Assembly: GCF_044987625.1 (NCBI RefSeq)
Contig: NZ_JBJDSB010000001.1
Coordinates: 1,116,001 to 1,180,000, forward strand
Length of the DNA stretch: 64,000 nt
Origin: Desulfobaculum sp044987625
GTDB taxonomy: Bacteria; Desulfobacterota; Desulfovibrionia; Desulfovibrionales; Desulfovibrionaceae
Direction of reading: 5' to 3'
The notes under the pieces are model-generated. The model saw only the letters and a list, made by a program, of their open reading frames with translations, was not told the DNA's origin and did no database searches. Made by a program: the position numbers and the translations under genes. Below, in pieces: positions 42,993-50,758 of this stretch (within the stretch, counting starts at the first letter, position 1; every line of letters starts with the position of its first letter).

Positions 42993-43373
42993 CTATCGGC
43001 TCCCAAAGTCCAAAACGCCGCGCACAAAGCGCGCCTCAAGGCGCGCCAAAGCCGTCCGCGCCGCACGTTCGCCCTCGTCCAGCTCCTCGGTCATGGCGTC
43101 CACAGCCTCGCGCAGGTGCCCCAGTTCGCCGCTGACGGCGTGGCGCGTGGCGATGCGGACCTCATCGCCGCTTTTCACCAGTATGCCGCCGTTCACGGCC
43201 ACAAAGCGTTCCTCGCCATCGGCCCACCACGACACAATGCCCGGAATGAGCGCCATGGCCATGTCCACATGCCGCGGCCGCAAACAAAAGCCCCCGCGCA
43301 GGCCCATGCCCACCACCTTGTCCGTCTCCTCCTCAAGGAAGATCTTCAGCGGCAGAACAACGCTCAACTGCAT
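42993..43373 (-). CDS. atpC: N-ATPase epsilon subunit
   Basis: The protein has about 126 residues. The N-terminal beta barrel (LSVVLPLKIFLEEETD, then FCLRPRHVDMAMALIPGIVSW and GGILVKSGDEVRIATR) is typical of epsilon, and a C-terminal helix pair follows. Epsilon binds gamma and the c ring and can inhibit hydrolysis. A GTG at 43376 gives a GTGA overlap with atpD; I use the adjacent ATG 43373. It is the second gene of the operon. Confidence 0.88.
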   Translation of the reverse strand: MQLSVVLPLKIFLEEETDKVVGMGLRGGFCLRPRHVDMAMALIPGIVSWWADGEERFVAVNGGILVKSGDEVRIATRHAVSGELGHLREAVDAMTEELDEGERAARTALARLEARFVRGVLDFGSR

Positions 43374-44773
43374 CACGCGCCCCCGGCCTCATCGATGTCG
43401 CCGATCATATACAGCGCGGACTCCGGCACCTCCGCGAACTCATCGGCAAGGATGCGCTCGCAGCCCTCCACGGTCTTCTCCGGGTCTACCATGCGGCCCT
43501 TTTTGCCCGTAAAGTGCTCCGTGGTGAAAAACGGCTGGGTCAAAAAGCGCTCCAGCCGCCGCGCGCGGTATACGGTTTTGCGGTCCTCGCTGGAGAGTTC
43601 CTCCAGTCCCAGCATGGCGATGATGTCTTTAAGCTCCTCGTACGAGGCCAGCGTGCGGCGCACCTCGCGCGCCACGTCGTAGTGCCGCTGGCCCACCACC
43701 GCAGGCGACAGCATGCGCGACGACGACTGGAGCGGGTCCACCGCCGGGTACAGCCCCTCGCCCGCGCGCTTGCGCGAAAGCACAATACTTGCCGACAAGT
43801 GCGCAAAGGTATGCACCGCCGAGGGGTCCGTCAGGTCATCAGCAGGCACGTACACCGCCTGAATGGACGTAATGGCCGCGCGGCGCGAGCTGGAAATCCG
43901 TTCCTCCAGTTCCGCCAGTTCCGTCGCCATGGTGGGCTGGTAGCCAAGGCGCGACGGCAGGCGCCCCATCAGGCCGGAAAGCTCCATGCCCGCCTGAATG
44001 AACCGGAAAATATTGTCCACAAGGAGCAACACATCCTGCCCCCTGTCGTCGCGGAAATGTTCCGCCATGGTCATGGCCGACAGCCCCACGCGAAAGCGCG
44101 CACCCGGTGGCTCGTTCATCTGCCCGAACACCATCACCGTGGAGTCCATCACGCCGGACTCGCGCATGTCGCGGTAGAGTTCCTCGCCCTCGCGGCAGCG
44201 CTCGCCAATGCCGCAAAAGATGCTCACGCCCTTGTGGCGTCCGGCCATGTTGTTGATAAGCTCGGTAATGACCACGGTTTTGCCCACGCCCGCGCCGCCG
44301 AACATTCCGGCCTTGCCGCCGCGCTCCAGCGGAGCCAGCAGGTCAATGACCTTAATGCCCGTGGGGAAGACCTCCTCCCCCGCCACACGCTCGGACAGCG
44401 GGGCCGGGGCGCGGTGCACGCCGCGCCGCTCAAGGTCCGGCGCGGGCTTATCGTCGATGGGGTCGCCAAACACGTTAAACACACGCCCAAGCAGGCCCTC
44501 GCCCACCGGGGCCTCCAGCGGGCGGCCCTCGCCGCGCACCGTGTCGCCGCGCGCCACGCCCTGCACCGCCATCAGCGCAAGGCACCGCGCACGCTCTGCA
44601 TCAATATGCGAAGCCACCTCCATCACGATGCCGTCGTCACCCTTGGTGCGTACCAGCGTCCGCAATGGGGGCAAGCCATCCGGAAAAGAGACGTCCACCA
44701 CGCCGCCGCGCACCGCATCCACCACACCGTCATAACTGGCGGCTTTTTCCGCTTTGGTTTCCACCACGGTCAT
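43373..44773 (-). CDS. atpD: N-ATPase beta subunit
   Basis: The protein has 466 residues. The P-loop GGAGVGKTVVITELINN, the catalytic glutamate region CGIGERCREGEELY, Walker B VLLLVDNIFRFIQAG, and YVPADDLTDPSAV are all present, so it is catalytically complete. It is the first gene of the N-ATPase operon; standard operons start with a, c, b and end with beta and epsilon instead. GAGGAGG lies 3-8 bases before ATG 44773. A small hairpin region separates it from the universal stress protein gene 86 bases upstream. Confidence 0.96.
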   Translation of the reverse strand: MTVVETKAEKAASYDGVVDAVRGGVVDVSFPDGLPPLRTLVRTKGDDGIVMEVASHIDAERARCLALMAVQGVARGDTVRGEGRPLEAPVGEGLLGRVFNVFGDPIDDKPAPDLERRGVHRAPAPLSERVAGEEVFPTGIKVIDLLAPLERGGKAGMFGGAGVGKTVVITELINNMAGRHKGVSIFCGIGERCREGEELYRDMRESGVMDSTVMVFGQMNEPPGARFRVGLSAMTMAEHFRDDRGQDVLLLVDNIFRFIQAGMELSGLMGRLPSRLGYQPTMATELAELEERISSSRRAAITSIQAVYVPADDLTDPSAVHTFAHLSASIVLSRKRAGEGLYPAVDPLQSSSRMLSPAVVGQRHYDVAREVRRTLASYEELKDIIAMLGLEELSSEDRKTVYRARRLERFLTQPFFTTEHFTGKKGRMVDPEKTVEGCERILADEFAEVPESALYMIGDIDEAGGA

Positions 44774-44859
44774 TGCCTCCTCAGTCGCAGATTGCCCCGC
44801 AAGGGGCCGAAAATTCGCTCACACGCGCCTGGGCCTGCGGGCAAGGCTTCGCCCCTTGC

Positions 44860-45735
44860 TTAGGGACGCACCCACAGCACCGCGCCAGCAAGCTCTCGCA
44901 TAAGATTAATCGTCGTAGACCCCATAAACAGCCGCTTAAACATGCCGCCCCCCGCGCCCGTGCGCCCAAGGGCCACCGCGGCGTACATGCCGTCTTCGGC
45001 CTCCTCCATAATGGCCCGCCACGGCGTATTGCGCTCGCGAACCGTCATGCGGATGCGCGATTCTTCCACGCCGTTCTCCAAGAGGGACTCCGCCGCGCGC
45101 GAAAAAATTTCTTCGGTTTCCCGGTGGCTTCGCGTTCCCGGCTTGATAACGCGCAGCAGCCGCACATGGTGGTGCTTCTCCTCCGCCACCATAAATCCCA
45201 CATGGTCCGCCATACGGTAGCTGGCATCGGATCCGTCAAGGCACAGGAGCACATGCTGGCGGTGCTTCTCCGGCCAGCGGCATATCCACATCGGCGCAAT
45301 GGACTGCTTGCCGATGATTTCCATGCTCACGCTGTCCTCCACCAGTTGTTCTATGCGCGTCAGTCCCCGGCGGCCCAGCACAATGGCGTCGTACAGCCCC
45401 TCCTCGCCCTCGCGCAGGATGTCCATGGCCTTGGTGTCCTTGCGGAACATGAGTTTGGCGTCCACCTGCTCCTCGCACAGTTCCAGACTGCACAGGTGCG
45501 TGCGCGCCTCCTCCAGAGCCTTGCGGCCCTTGGCCTCGGCCTTGTCCGCCATGCGTCGCTGCTCATTCAGCGTTTCAAAGTTCTTCTCGTGTTCCCACAC
45601 CTCCGGCGGGCGGGTGGCCGCGTAGAACAGCGTCAGGCGCAGGTTTTGTCTGTTCTTGAAAAAATTGAGGATAAAGCGGATGCCATGCATGGCGCTCTCT
45701 TCGCCGCTCACCGTCACAAGCAGATGTTTTTCCAT
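44860..45735 (-). CDS. tandem universal stress protein (two Usp domains)
   Basis: The protein has about 291 residues made of two Usp domains. Domain 1 starts EKHLLVTVSGEESAMHGIRFILN and has AIVLGRRGLTRIEQL; domain 2 has QHVLLCLDGSDASYRMADHV and AAVALGRTGAGGGMFKRLFMGST, the ATP-binding G-rich pattern. Usp proteins bind ATP and respond to energy or envelope stress. ATG 45735 has GGAG upstream; 45747 is also possible. It lies in one direction with the Na+-ATPase downstream and a second usp gene upstream. Confidence 0.88.
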   Translation of the reverse strand: MEKHLLVTVSGEESAMHGIRFILNFFKNRQNLRLTLFYAATRPPEVWEHEKNFETLNEQRRMADKAEAKGRKALEEARTHLCSLELCEEQVDAKLMFRKDTKAMDILREGEEGLYDAIVLGRRGLTRIEQLVEDSVSMEIIGKQSIAPMWICRWPEKHRQHVLLCLDGSDASYRMADHVGFMVAEEKHHHVRLLRVIKPGTRSHRETEEIFSRAAESLLENGVEESRIRMTVRERNTPWRAIMEEAEDGMYAAVALGRTGAGGGMFKRLFMGSTTINLMRELAGAVLWVRP

Positions 45736-45781
45736 TCCAACTCCCATGCTCTTCATCCTCCGGGGCGTAGCCCCAACGCGT

Positions 45782-46237
45782 CTACCCCACCACCCACACA
45801 CTGCAATTTTTGGCGTAGTGCACAACCTTGCTCGACACACTGCCAAACAAAAATTCCTCAGCTTTGCTCACGCCCCGGCGGCCAACAACAATCGTCCCAA
45901 AGCCGCCCTCCTTCTGAATGCGCAGGATATGCTGGGCAATGGATGGCGCCGTAATGCACAGCTGCCGCTCCGTCACCGCCTCGTCAGTAAAACCGCCGTC
46001 CAGCAGGATGTCCCGCGCCTTGTCGAGAAAAGCGTGCGATTCTTCCTCCTGCTCGCACAGCTTGGCGTCAAAAGCCTCCTCGTCCGGGTACATGTCCCGC
46101 TCCGGCAGCCGCACAATGTGCAGCAGCTCCACCTCGCCGCCGCAGCCGCCGCCCAGCATCTGCGCCACATATTCAATGGCGCGCATTGAATTCTCCGATG
46201 TATCCACCGCCAACAAAATTCGCTTGCAGTCCATCAT
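45782..46237 (-). CDS. single-domain universal stress protein
   Basis: The protein has 151 residues. CKRILLAVDTSENSMRAIEYVAQ starts the Usp fold, and IVVGRRGVSKAEEFLFGSVSSKVV fits the G-x2-G-x9-G-S ATP-binding motif exactly, so it probably binds ATP. GGGAGAGG lies just before the ATG pair at 46237 and 46234. It stands 17 bases after the kinase-like gene and 46 bases before the tandem usp gene. Confidence 0.9.
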   Translation of the reverse strand: MMDCKRILLAVDTSENSMRAIEYVAQMLGGGCGGEVELLHIVRLPERDMYPDEEAFDAKLCEQEEESHAFLDKARDILLDGGFTDEAVTERQLCITAPSIAQHILRIQKEGGFGTIVVGRRGVSKAEEFLFGSVSSKVVHYAKNCSVWVVG

Positions 46238-46254
46238 GACGCCTCTCCCTGTTG

Positions 46255-47235
46255 TCATCCTGCTTGCCGCGCCATGCGCCGCACAAGCGGCACGCACGGG
46301 CGCAGCTCCGCAAGGAACTCCTCCACGGATTCATAAAAGACATACGTCCCCGCGCTGAAATGCATCAGCACATTATTGAGTGGTTCAGGAATATACGGAT
46401 ACAGCTTGCGCAGGTTCACCACGCGGTTGGCAAAGACAATGGAAAAATCCTCACGCTCCAAGCCCGCCTCCTCCGGCGTGCCCAAACCGCGCGCGGCAAA
46501 GACCTCGCGGATCAAATCGCCCTGCCCAACAAGGTACACAAGGATGTTCCCAAGCCCGAAAAGGTCCAACCCAAAAGGGTTCTCCTGAAAATCGAAGGTA
46601 TAGTCGAAGTCGATCCAGCACGGTCGCCCAGAACCGTGCTGAATGAGCAAGTGGTCGCGGCGGATGTCGCCGTGCTTTTCAAAACGCGAATGCAAATAGT
46701 CGATGGCTTCAGCCGCCTCGATGAACTTTTCCAAAAGCCCCGGCAAATGCTGAAAGAAATACTCCCTGTGCCCCACCTCCAGCCCGTCCACGATGCTGTC
46801 CAGCCGCCGCCCGTGCACAATCTCCAGTAGCCGCACAATATTGCCCTTGCTGTCGTGCAGGGGCTGCCCCTGCATGAACCGCCGGTCACCCCGGACAAGA
46901 TTCAATATGCGCGCCTCCTTTTCCGGACTGCGGAAGCACCGCACCTCCATAGCGCCTATGCGCAGGGGGAAATTCTCGTGGAACACCAGCTTGGCAATGC
47001 GCCGCTCGCCCGTCTCCAGCACGCGGCAGCGCTTGACCCAATACTTCGGGTCCTCCAGGCCATACCGCCGCTCCACTTCCTCCTTCAGCACCATATAATG
47101 CAGACCGCCAAGGAGCATGACATCCCCATACGAGATGTCCATAAACTCCGTCGTGTCCGTATACAGCTTGCCGCAGCGTGCAAGTGGAAAGTCCGGCATA
47201 AATTGCCTGACAAGGTCGCGTACTTCCTGTGACAC
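46255..47235 (-). CDS. protein-kinase-like phosphotransferase
   Basis: The protein has about 326 residues. A glycine-poor N-lobe is followed near residues 188-197 by the catalytic loop HGDIRRDHLL, and then by WIDFDYTFDF in the DFG position. The Asn of the usual HxDxxxxN is replaced by His, as in Kdo/heptose kinases of the WaaP type. The N-terminal 90 residues have GLEDPKYWVKRCRVLETGERRIAKLVFHE, a likely N-lobe. Target unknown. A GTG at 47235 has GGAGG 5 bases before it and is preferred to TTG 47247. It heads a gene run leading to two usp genes and the ATPase. Confidence 0.72.
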   Translation of the reverse strand: MSQEVRDLVRQFMPDFPLARCGKLYTDTTEFMDISYGDVMLLGGLHYMVLKEEVERRYGLEDPKYWVKRCRVLETGERRIAKLVFHENFPLRIGAMEVRCFRSPEKEARILNLVRGDRRFMQGQPLHDSKGNIVRLLEIVHGRRLDSIVDGLEVGHREYFFQHLPGLLEKFIEAAEAIDYLHSRFEKHGDIRRDHLLIQHGSGRPCWIDFDYTFDFQENPFGLDLFGLGNILVYLVGQGDLIREVFAARGLGTPEEAGLEREDFSIVFANRVVNLRKLYPYIPEPLNNVLMHFSAGTYVFYESVEEFLAELRPCVPLVRRMARQAG

Positions 47236-47455
47236 AAAGCCCTCCAAAGTGACGCATCCAGCCGTGATACAACGGTTTTCTCCACAGGTTTTTCCAATCT
47301 ATCACACTCCCTTCCCTTCTCCTAGCACCGGCACAATATTCACACACCGCCCGCACCCCTCGCATGCAAGGCTTTTTGAGCGATTGGCGGATTTTTTGCG
47401 AAAAGTTGGAGGAAGATGCGCCGGGGACAGGGCGAGGGAAGGAAAGAGGAAGAGA

Positions 47456-47493
47456 GCCTCCGGCGGGTTAAGGACTACCGTCCTTAACAATCC
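47456..47493 (+). repeat. palindromic extragenic element, copy A
   Basis: The order is GCCTCCGGCGG, then a hairpin (GTTAAGGAC/GTCCTTAAC, loop TACC), then AATCC. Copy B has the same order with different arm sequence. Confidence 0.65.
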
Positions 47494-47668
47494 TGCGTGC
47501 GCACAGACCGGGCGGCTGTATATGGCACTGTCGTCACCCCTGACGGCTCCCGTCCGTGTGGATGGGAAGAGTTTTTTTGGGGGGCTTTGGTGCGTTGGGC
47601 CAGGCGGTGAGAATCCCTGTTGAGGATGTTCGAAAGACGAAAGGCAGAAGAACCGCCCTCCCACCCCT

Positions 47669-47697
47669 ATTTTCGGGGCGGCTTCCGCCCCGAAAAT
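47669..47697. repeat. perfect inverted repeat, 13-bp arms
   Basis: ATTTTCGGGGCGG and CCGCCCCGAAAAT flank CTT. It could act as a terminator on either strand, because both arms end in a T or A run. Confidence 0.8.
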
Positions 47698-47702
47698 CCT
47701 GG

Positions 47703-47741
47703 GGATTCTCAAGGGTGTCACACCCTTGAGCCGCCGGAGGC
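47703..47741 (-). repeat. palindromic extragenic element, copy B (inverted)
   Basis: Read on the minus strand it is GCCTCCGGCGG, hairpin CTCAAGGGTG/CACCCTTGAG with a 3-base loop, then AATCC, as in copy A. The hairpin arms differ in sequence, but the compensating changes keep the stem. Confidence 0.65.
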
Positions 47742-47743
47742 AA

Positions 47744-47788
47744 AAGAAAAAAGCGCCCCCCTGCTTCCACACGAAGCAGGGGGGCGCT
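47744..47788 (-). terminator. intrinsic terminator of rlmB
   Basis: A perfect 16-bp stem (47752-47767 with 47773-47788, 5-base loop) is followed on the minus strand by TTTTTTCTTTT. It ends rlmB 30 bases past its stop. Confidence 0.93.
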
Positions 47789-47817
47789 GAAGAGTCGCAG
47801 CATCTTGCCACACGGCC

Positions 47818-48585
47818 TTAGCCGTGTTGGCGGGAGAATTCGCCCATGATGATGGCGGCGGCTTGGGCGACGTTGAAGGAGTCGAAGGGCCGGCGCAGGG
47901 GAATCGTCAATTTTTCCGAGCACCTTTTGGCAACGCCGGGGCGGATGCCTTTTTCTTCGTTGCCCATGACGAGGACGGCCGGAGTTGACAATGCTTGCGC
48001 GTACATGTTCTTTCCGACGGGGTCGACCATGGAACCATAGATAGGCCAGCCGCGTTCATCGCACGCATCGAGAGCGCGGGAAAGGTTGACCACCCGGGCG
48101 ACCGGCAGGCGTGTCAGCGCGCCGGCGGACGCCTTCACTGCGGCGCCGCCGAGGTAGGCGGTGCGGTCTTTTGGGACGATGATTCCGGCCCCGCCGAGGG
48201 CGTAGAGCGTGCGCGCCATAGCGCCCACGTTGCCGGGGTCCTGCACTTGGTCGAGGGCGAGGAGAAGCGGCAGCGGCGCGTCCAGCGCGGCGTCCAGCAG
48301 GTCCTCCAGCTCGGTGTACGACGCGGCGGACGTTCTTGCGAGCACGCCTTGATGGTTGCCGTCGAACATCCGGGCCATGTCGCCCCGCGGCACTTTACGA
48401 AAGCGCACCCCGCCATCGCGGCACGCGTCGATGATGGCTCCGATATCTTTTCCGCGTGCGCCTTCCTGCACGAACACCATATCGACGGTGTCGCGGCTAT
48501 TCTGCACGAGTTCCAAAACGGGCTTGCGGCCGGGAACAAGGTTATCGTCACCGCCGGTCTGCCGTTTTTTTCCTTTGGTATTCAT
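47818..48585 (-). CDS. rlmB: 23S rRNA 2'-O-methyltransferase RlmB
   Basis: The protein has 255 residues. The N-terminal substrate-binding domain has LVPGRKPVLELV and GNHQGVLA, and the SPOUT domain has LALDQVQDPGNVGAMARTLYALG, VLVMGNEEKGI and the knotted C-terminal IPLRRPFDSFNVAQAAAI, all family motifs. It methylates the 2'-OH of G2251 (E. coli number) in 23S rRNA using SAM. A related TrmH activity cannot be excluded. It is a single-gene unit with a strong terminator. Confidence 0.9.
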   Translation of the reverse strand: MNTKGKKRQTGGDDNLVPGRKPVLELVQNSRDTVDMVFVQEGARGKDIGAIIDACRDGGVRFRKVPRGDMARMFDGNHQGVLARTSAASYTELEDLLDAALDAPLPLLLALDQVQDPGNVGAMARTLYALGGAGIIVPKDRTAYLGGAAVKASAGALTRLPVARVVNLSRALDACDERGWPIYGSMVDPVGKNMYAQALSTPAVLVMGNEEKGIRPGVAKRCSEKLTIPLRRPFDSFNVAQAAAIIMGEFSRQHG

Positions 48586-48663
48586 GGTAGTTACGTCCCT
48601 GCTGCCTGCCTAAAAAATTCAGGGGCTTAGGCCCTCCAGCCCGAGTCTACATCCCGATTTTCC

Positions 48664-48691
48664 TTGACTTTCAACAGCTGTTCTCTAGATA
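48664..48691 (+). promoter_or_regulatory. promoter of lytic transglycosylase gene
   Basis: TTGACT at 48664-48669 and TAGATA at 48686-48691 are 16 bases apart. The palindrome AACAGCTGTT (48673-48682) falls in the spacer and may be a regulator site. The ATG follows 48 bases after. Confidence 0.55.
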
Positions 48692-48738
48692 TTTTTCTAA
48701 CTAGCATGCTCGACTGAGCGCAAACACATCCTGAACCG

Positions 48739-50622
48739 ATGAGCACATACACATACTCTGAGACCGACGCCCCAGAGGCACATACACACGCGACGGCCGT
48801 CACCCGCACTCTGTTGGTGCTGGTCCTCGCCCTCTGTATCGCGGGGCTTTCGGCCTGCGCCACAAAGAAACCGCTGCCCGAAGAGGACGCCGTTATCACG
48901 GTGGACGAGGGCATGCCGGACGAGTTGGCCGCAGCGCCGGAGCATGGCGAGGAACCTGAACAGCCCAGTGATGAGGCCGTGCAGGAATTTGCCGAAGCGG
49001 ACGAAGCGCCTTTGTCCGCTACGGAGCAGGAGGCCCTGGAAACCGAAGCGGACCTGAGCTTTCAGCTCGACTCCGTGGAAACCAAGGAAATGCTCTCCTT
49101 CTTCCGGTATTTTACCCACAACAAGCGGGGGCGCAAGAACTTCGCCCGTTGGCTTGAGCGTTCTGAAACATATCTTCCGTATGTCCGCAAGGTCTTTGCG
49201 GAGCGCGGCCTGCCCCACGACCTCGTGTTTTTGCCCTTTGTAGAGAGCGGCTTCAACCCCAAAGCCGGCTCGCATGCCGGTGCCAAGGGGCTGTGGCAGT
49301 TCATGCCGTTTACGGGCAAAAAGTATGGTCTGGACGTTGGCTGGTGGATGGATGAACGCTATGACCCCTACAAATCCACCCACGCTGCCGCGGACTACCT
49401 GACCAAACTCTACGGCGACTTCGACGACTGGTACCTTGCCCTTGCGGCGTACAACGCCGGTGAGGGCCGCGTGATGCGCGCCATGAAGCGCAGCGGCTGT
49501 GACGACTTCTTTGAGCTGTCCAAAAAACGCCAGAACCGCTGGCGCCGTGGCCGCCGTCTGTACTACCTCCCGCGCGAAACGCGCCAGTACGTGCCCAAGT
49601 TGATGGCCGTCATCAAGATTGTCCGCAATCTGGAGTCGCTGGGCTTTGAAAAGCCCAACTGGAGCGGCTCCGGCGAAATTGCCTCCGTGGAGACAAAGCC
49701 CCGCACGGACCTGAAGGCCTTTGCCAAGGCGCTGGACGTGCCGTGGGAGGAATTCCACGCCATGAACACCGCCTACGTGGAGCCGGGAACCCACCCGCAG
49801 AAATCCAGCACGGTGTACGTGCCGCTGGATAAGCTGGAAGCCGCTCAGGGCTACCTCGCAAGCGCGGACTTCAAGACGTACACGGGCTACTACGCATTCT
49901 ACAAGGTCCGCCGTGGCGATTCGTGGTACCGCATCTCGCGCCGCTTTGGCGTGCCCATCGCGGTGCTGAAGAACTTCAACGGCAGACGCTCCAACCTGAT
50001 CCGTCCGGGCCAGACGCTGAAGATTCCGGGCAAGGGCCAAACCCGCCTGACCGCCCAGCAGATGAACAAACGGTCCGCCAAACGCAACCTGACGGCAAGC
50101 TCCTACCGCGTGCGCCGCGGCGACTCCCTGTGGACCATCGCCCGCCGCCATGGCGTCAGCGTCAGCGAACTGGCCCGCGCCAACAAGATCACCACCCGCT
50201 CTAAAATTATGCCGGGACAGCGCCTTGCCATTCCGGGACGCGGCACCTCCAAGGCCCGCACCCGCCAACTGGCGCAGTCGCGCTCCAACTACACGGTCCA
50301 CCGTGGCGACACCCTGTGGGACGTGGCCAAGCGCTACAACACCACCGTGGCGACGCTGGCGCGCGCCAACGGCATATCGTCGCGCAGCACGCTGCGACCG
50401 GGCCAGCGCCTGTACATCCCGGACCAAAGCTCCGTGGCCGCCAAGCGCACCAAGTCCGAAGCGCGCAAGGCCAAGCAGCTTATCACCTACAAGGTCCGCC
50501 GCGGCGACACCCTGTATGACATCGCCCGCCGCTTTGGCGTCAGCACGCGCAGCATCATGGCATGGAACAACATGTCCTCCCCGCGCATCTACCCCGGCGA
50601 CAGCCTGAAGCTGTACCAATAG
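48739..50622 (+). CDS. MltD-like membrane-bound lytic transglycosylase with four LysM
   Basis: The protein has 627 residues. A signal peptide ends in a canonical lipobox LSAC, so it is an outer-membrane lipoprotein. An SLT domain follows with catalytic Glu169 in FLPFVESGFNPKAGS and GAKGLWQFMPFTGKKYG, then LALAAYNAGEGRV. Four LysM repeats in the C-terminal 260 residues each have a YxVRRGD-type start and PGQ/L ending. It cleaves peptidoglycan by forming 1,6-anhydroMurNAc. E. coli MltD has two LysM; four is a longer form. The ATG lacks a clear ribosome site. Confidence 0.94.
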   Translation: MSTYTYSETDAPEAHTHATAVTRTLLVLVLALCIAGLSACATKKPLPEEDAVITVDEGMPDELAAAPEHGEEPEQPSDEAVQEFAEADEAPLSATEQEALETEADLSFQLDSVETKEMLSFFRYFTHNKRGRKNFARWLERSETYLPYVRKVFAERGLPHDLVFLPFVESGFNPKAGSHAGAKGLWQFMPFTGKKYGLDVGWWMDERYDPYKSTHAAADYLTKLYGDFDDWYLALAAYNAGEGRVMRAMKRSGCDDFFELSKKRQNRWRRGRRLYYLPRETRQYVPKLMAVIKIVRNLESLGFEKPNWSGSGEIASVETKPRTDLKAFAKALDVPWEEFHAMNTAYVEPGTHPQKSSTVYVPLDKLEAAQGYLASADFKTYTGYYAFYKVRRGDSWYRISRRFGVPIAVLKNFNGRRSNLIRPGQTLKIPGKGQTRLTAQQMNKRSAKRNLTASSYRVRRGDSLWTIARRHGVSVSELARANKITTRSKIMPGQRLAIPGRGTSKARTRQLAQSRSNYTVHRGDTLWDVAKRYNTTVATLARANGISSRSTLRPGQRLYIPDQSSVAAKRTKSEARKAKQLITYKVRRGDTLYDIARRFGVSTRSIMAWNNMSSPRIYPGDSLKLYQ

Positions 50623-50657
50623 CCGCGCGGCGTACCGACGCACTACCGACCACACAG

Positions 50658-50690
50658 AAAAGGCTCCGGAGATACTCCGGAGCCTTTTTT
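50658..50690 (+). terminator. intrinsic terminator after lytic transglycosylase
   Basis: GGCTCCGGAG and CTCCGGAGCC with an ATA loop form a perfect stem, extended by A4/T4, and are followed by six T. It ends the transglycosylase transcript. Confidence 0.92.
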
Positions 50691-50758
50691 ATGCCTCGTG
50701 GTGGGCAGATGGGGATGACGGCAAAAGAGGCGGTGCACAGGGCACGCCCTGTGCGGGC

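Larger units (their letters stand above)
47236..47817. other. 582-base intergenic region with palindromic elements
   Basis: This lies between the divergent-facing kinase gene start and the rlmB end. It holds two inverted copies of a palindromic extragenic element (47456-47493 plus, 47703-47741 minus), a perfect 13-bp-arm inverted repeat (47669-47697), and the rlmB terminator. No convincing gene is seen. Confidence 0.7.

Noticed and set aside
46255..47235. Two-component or Hanks-type Ser/Thr kinase
   Set aside because: There is no HisKA/HATPase, and the catalytic loop and DFG region are not of the Hanks type; a broader kinase-like call is safer.
48697..50655. 652-codon open frame on the minus strand
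   Set aside because: It is a shadow of the LysM transglycosylase; its apparent internal repeats merely reflect the LysM repeats.
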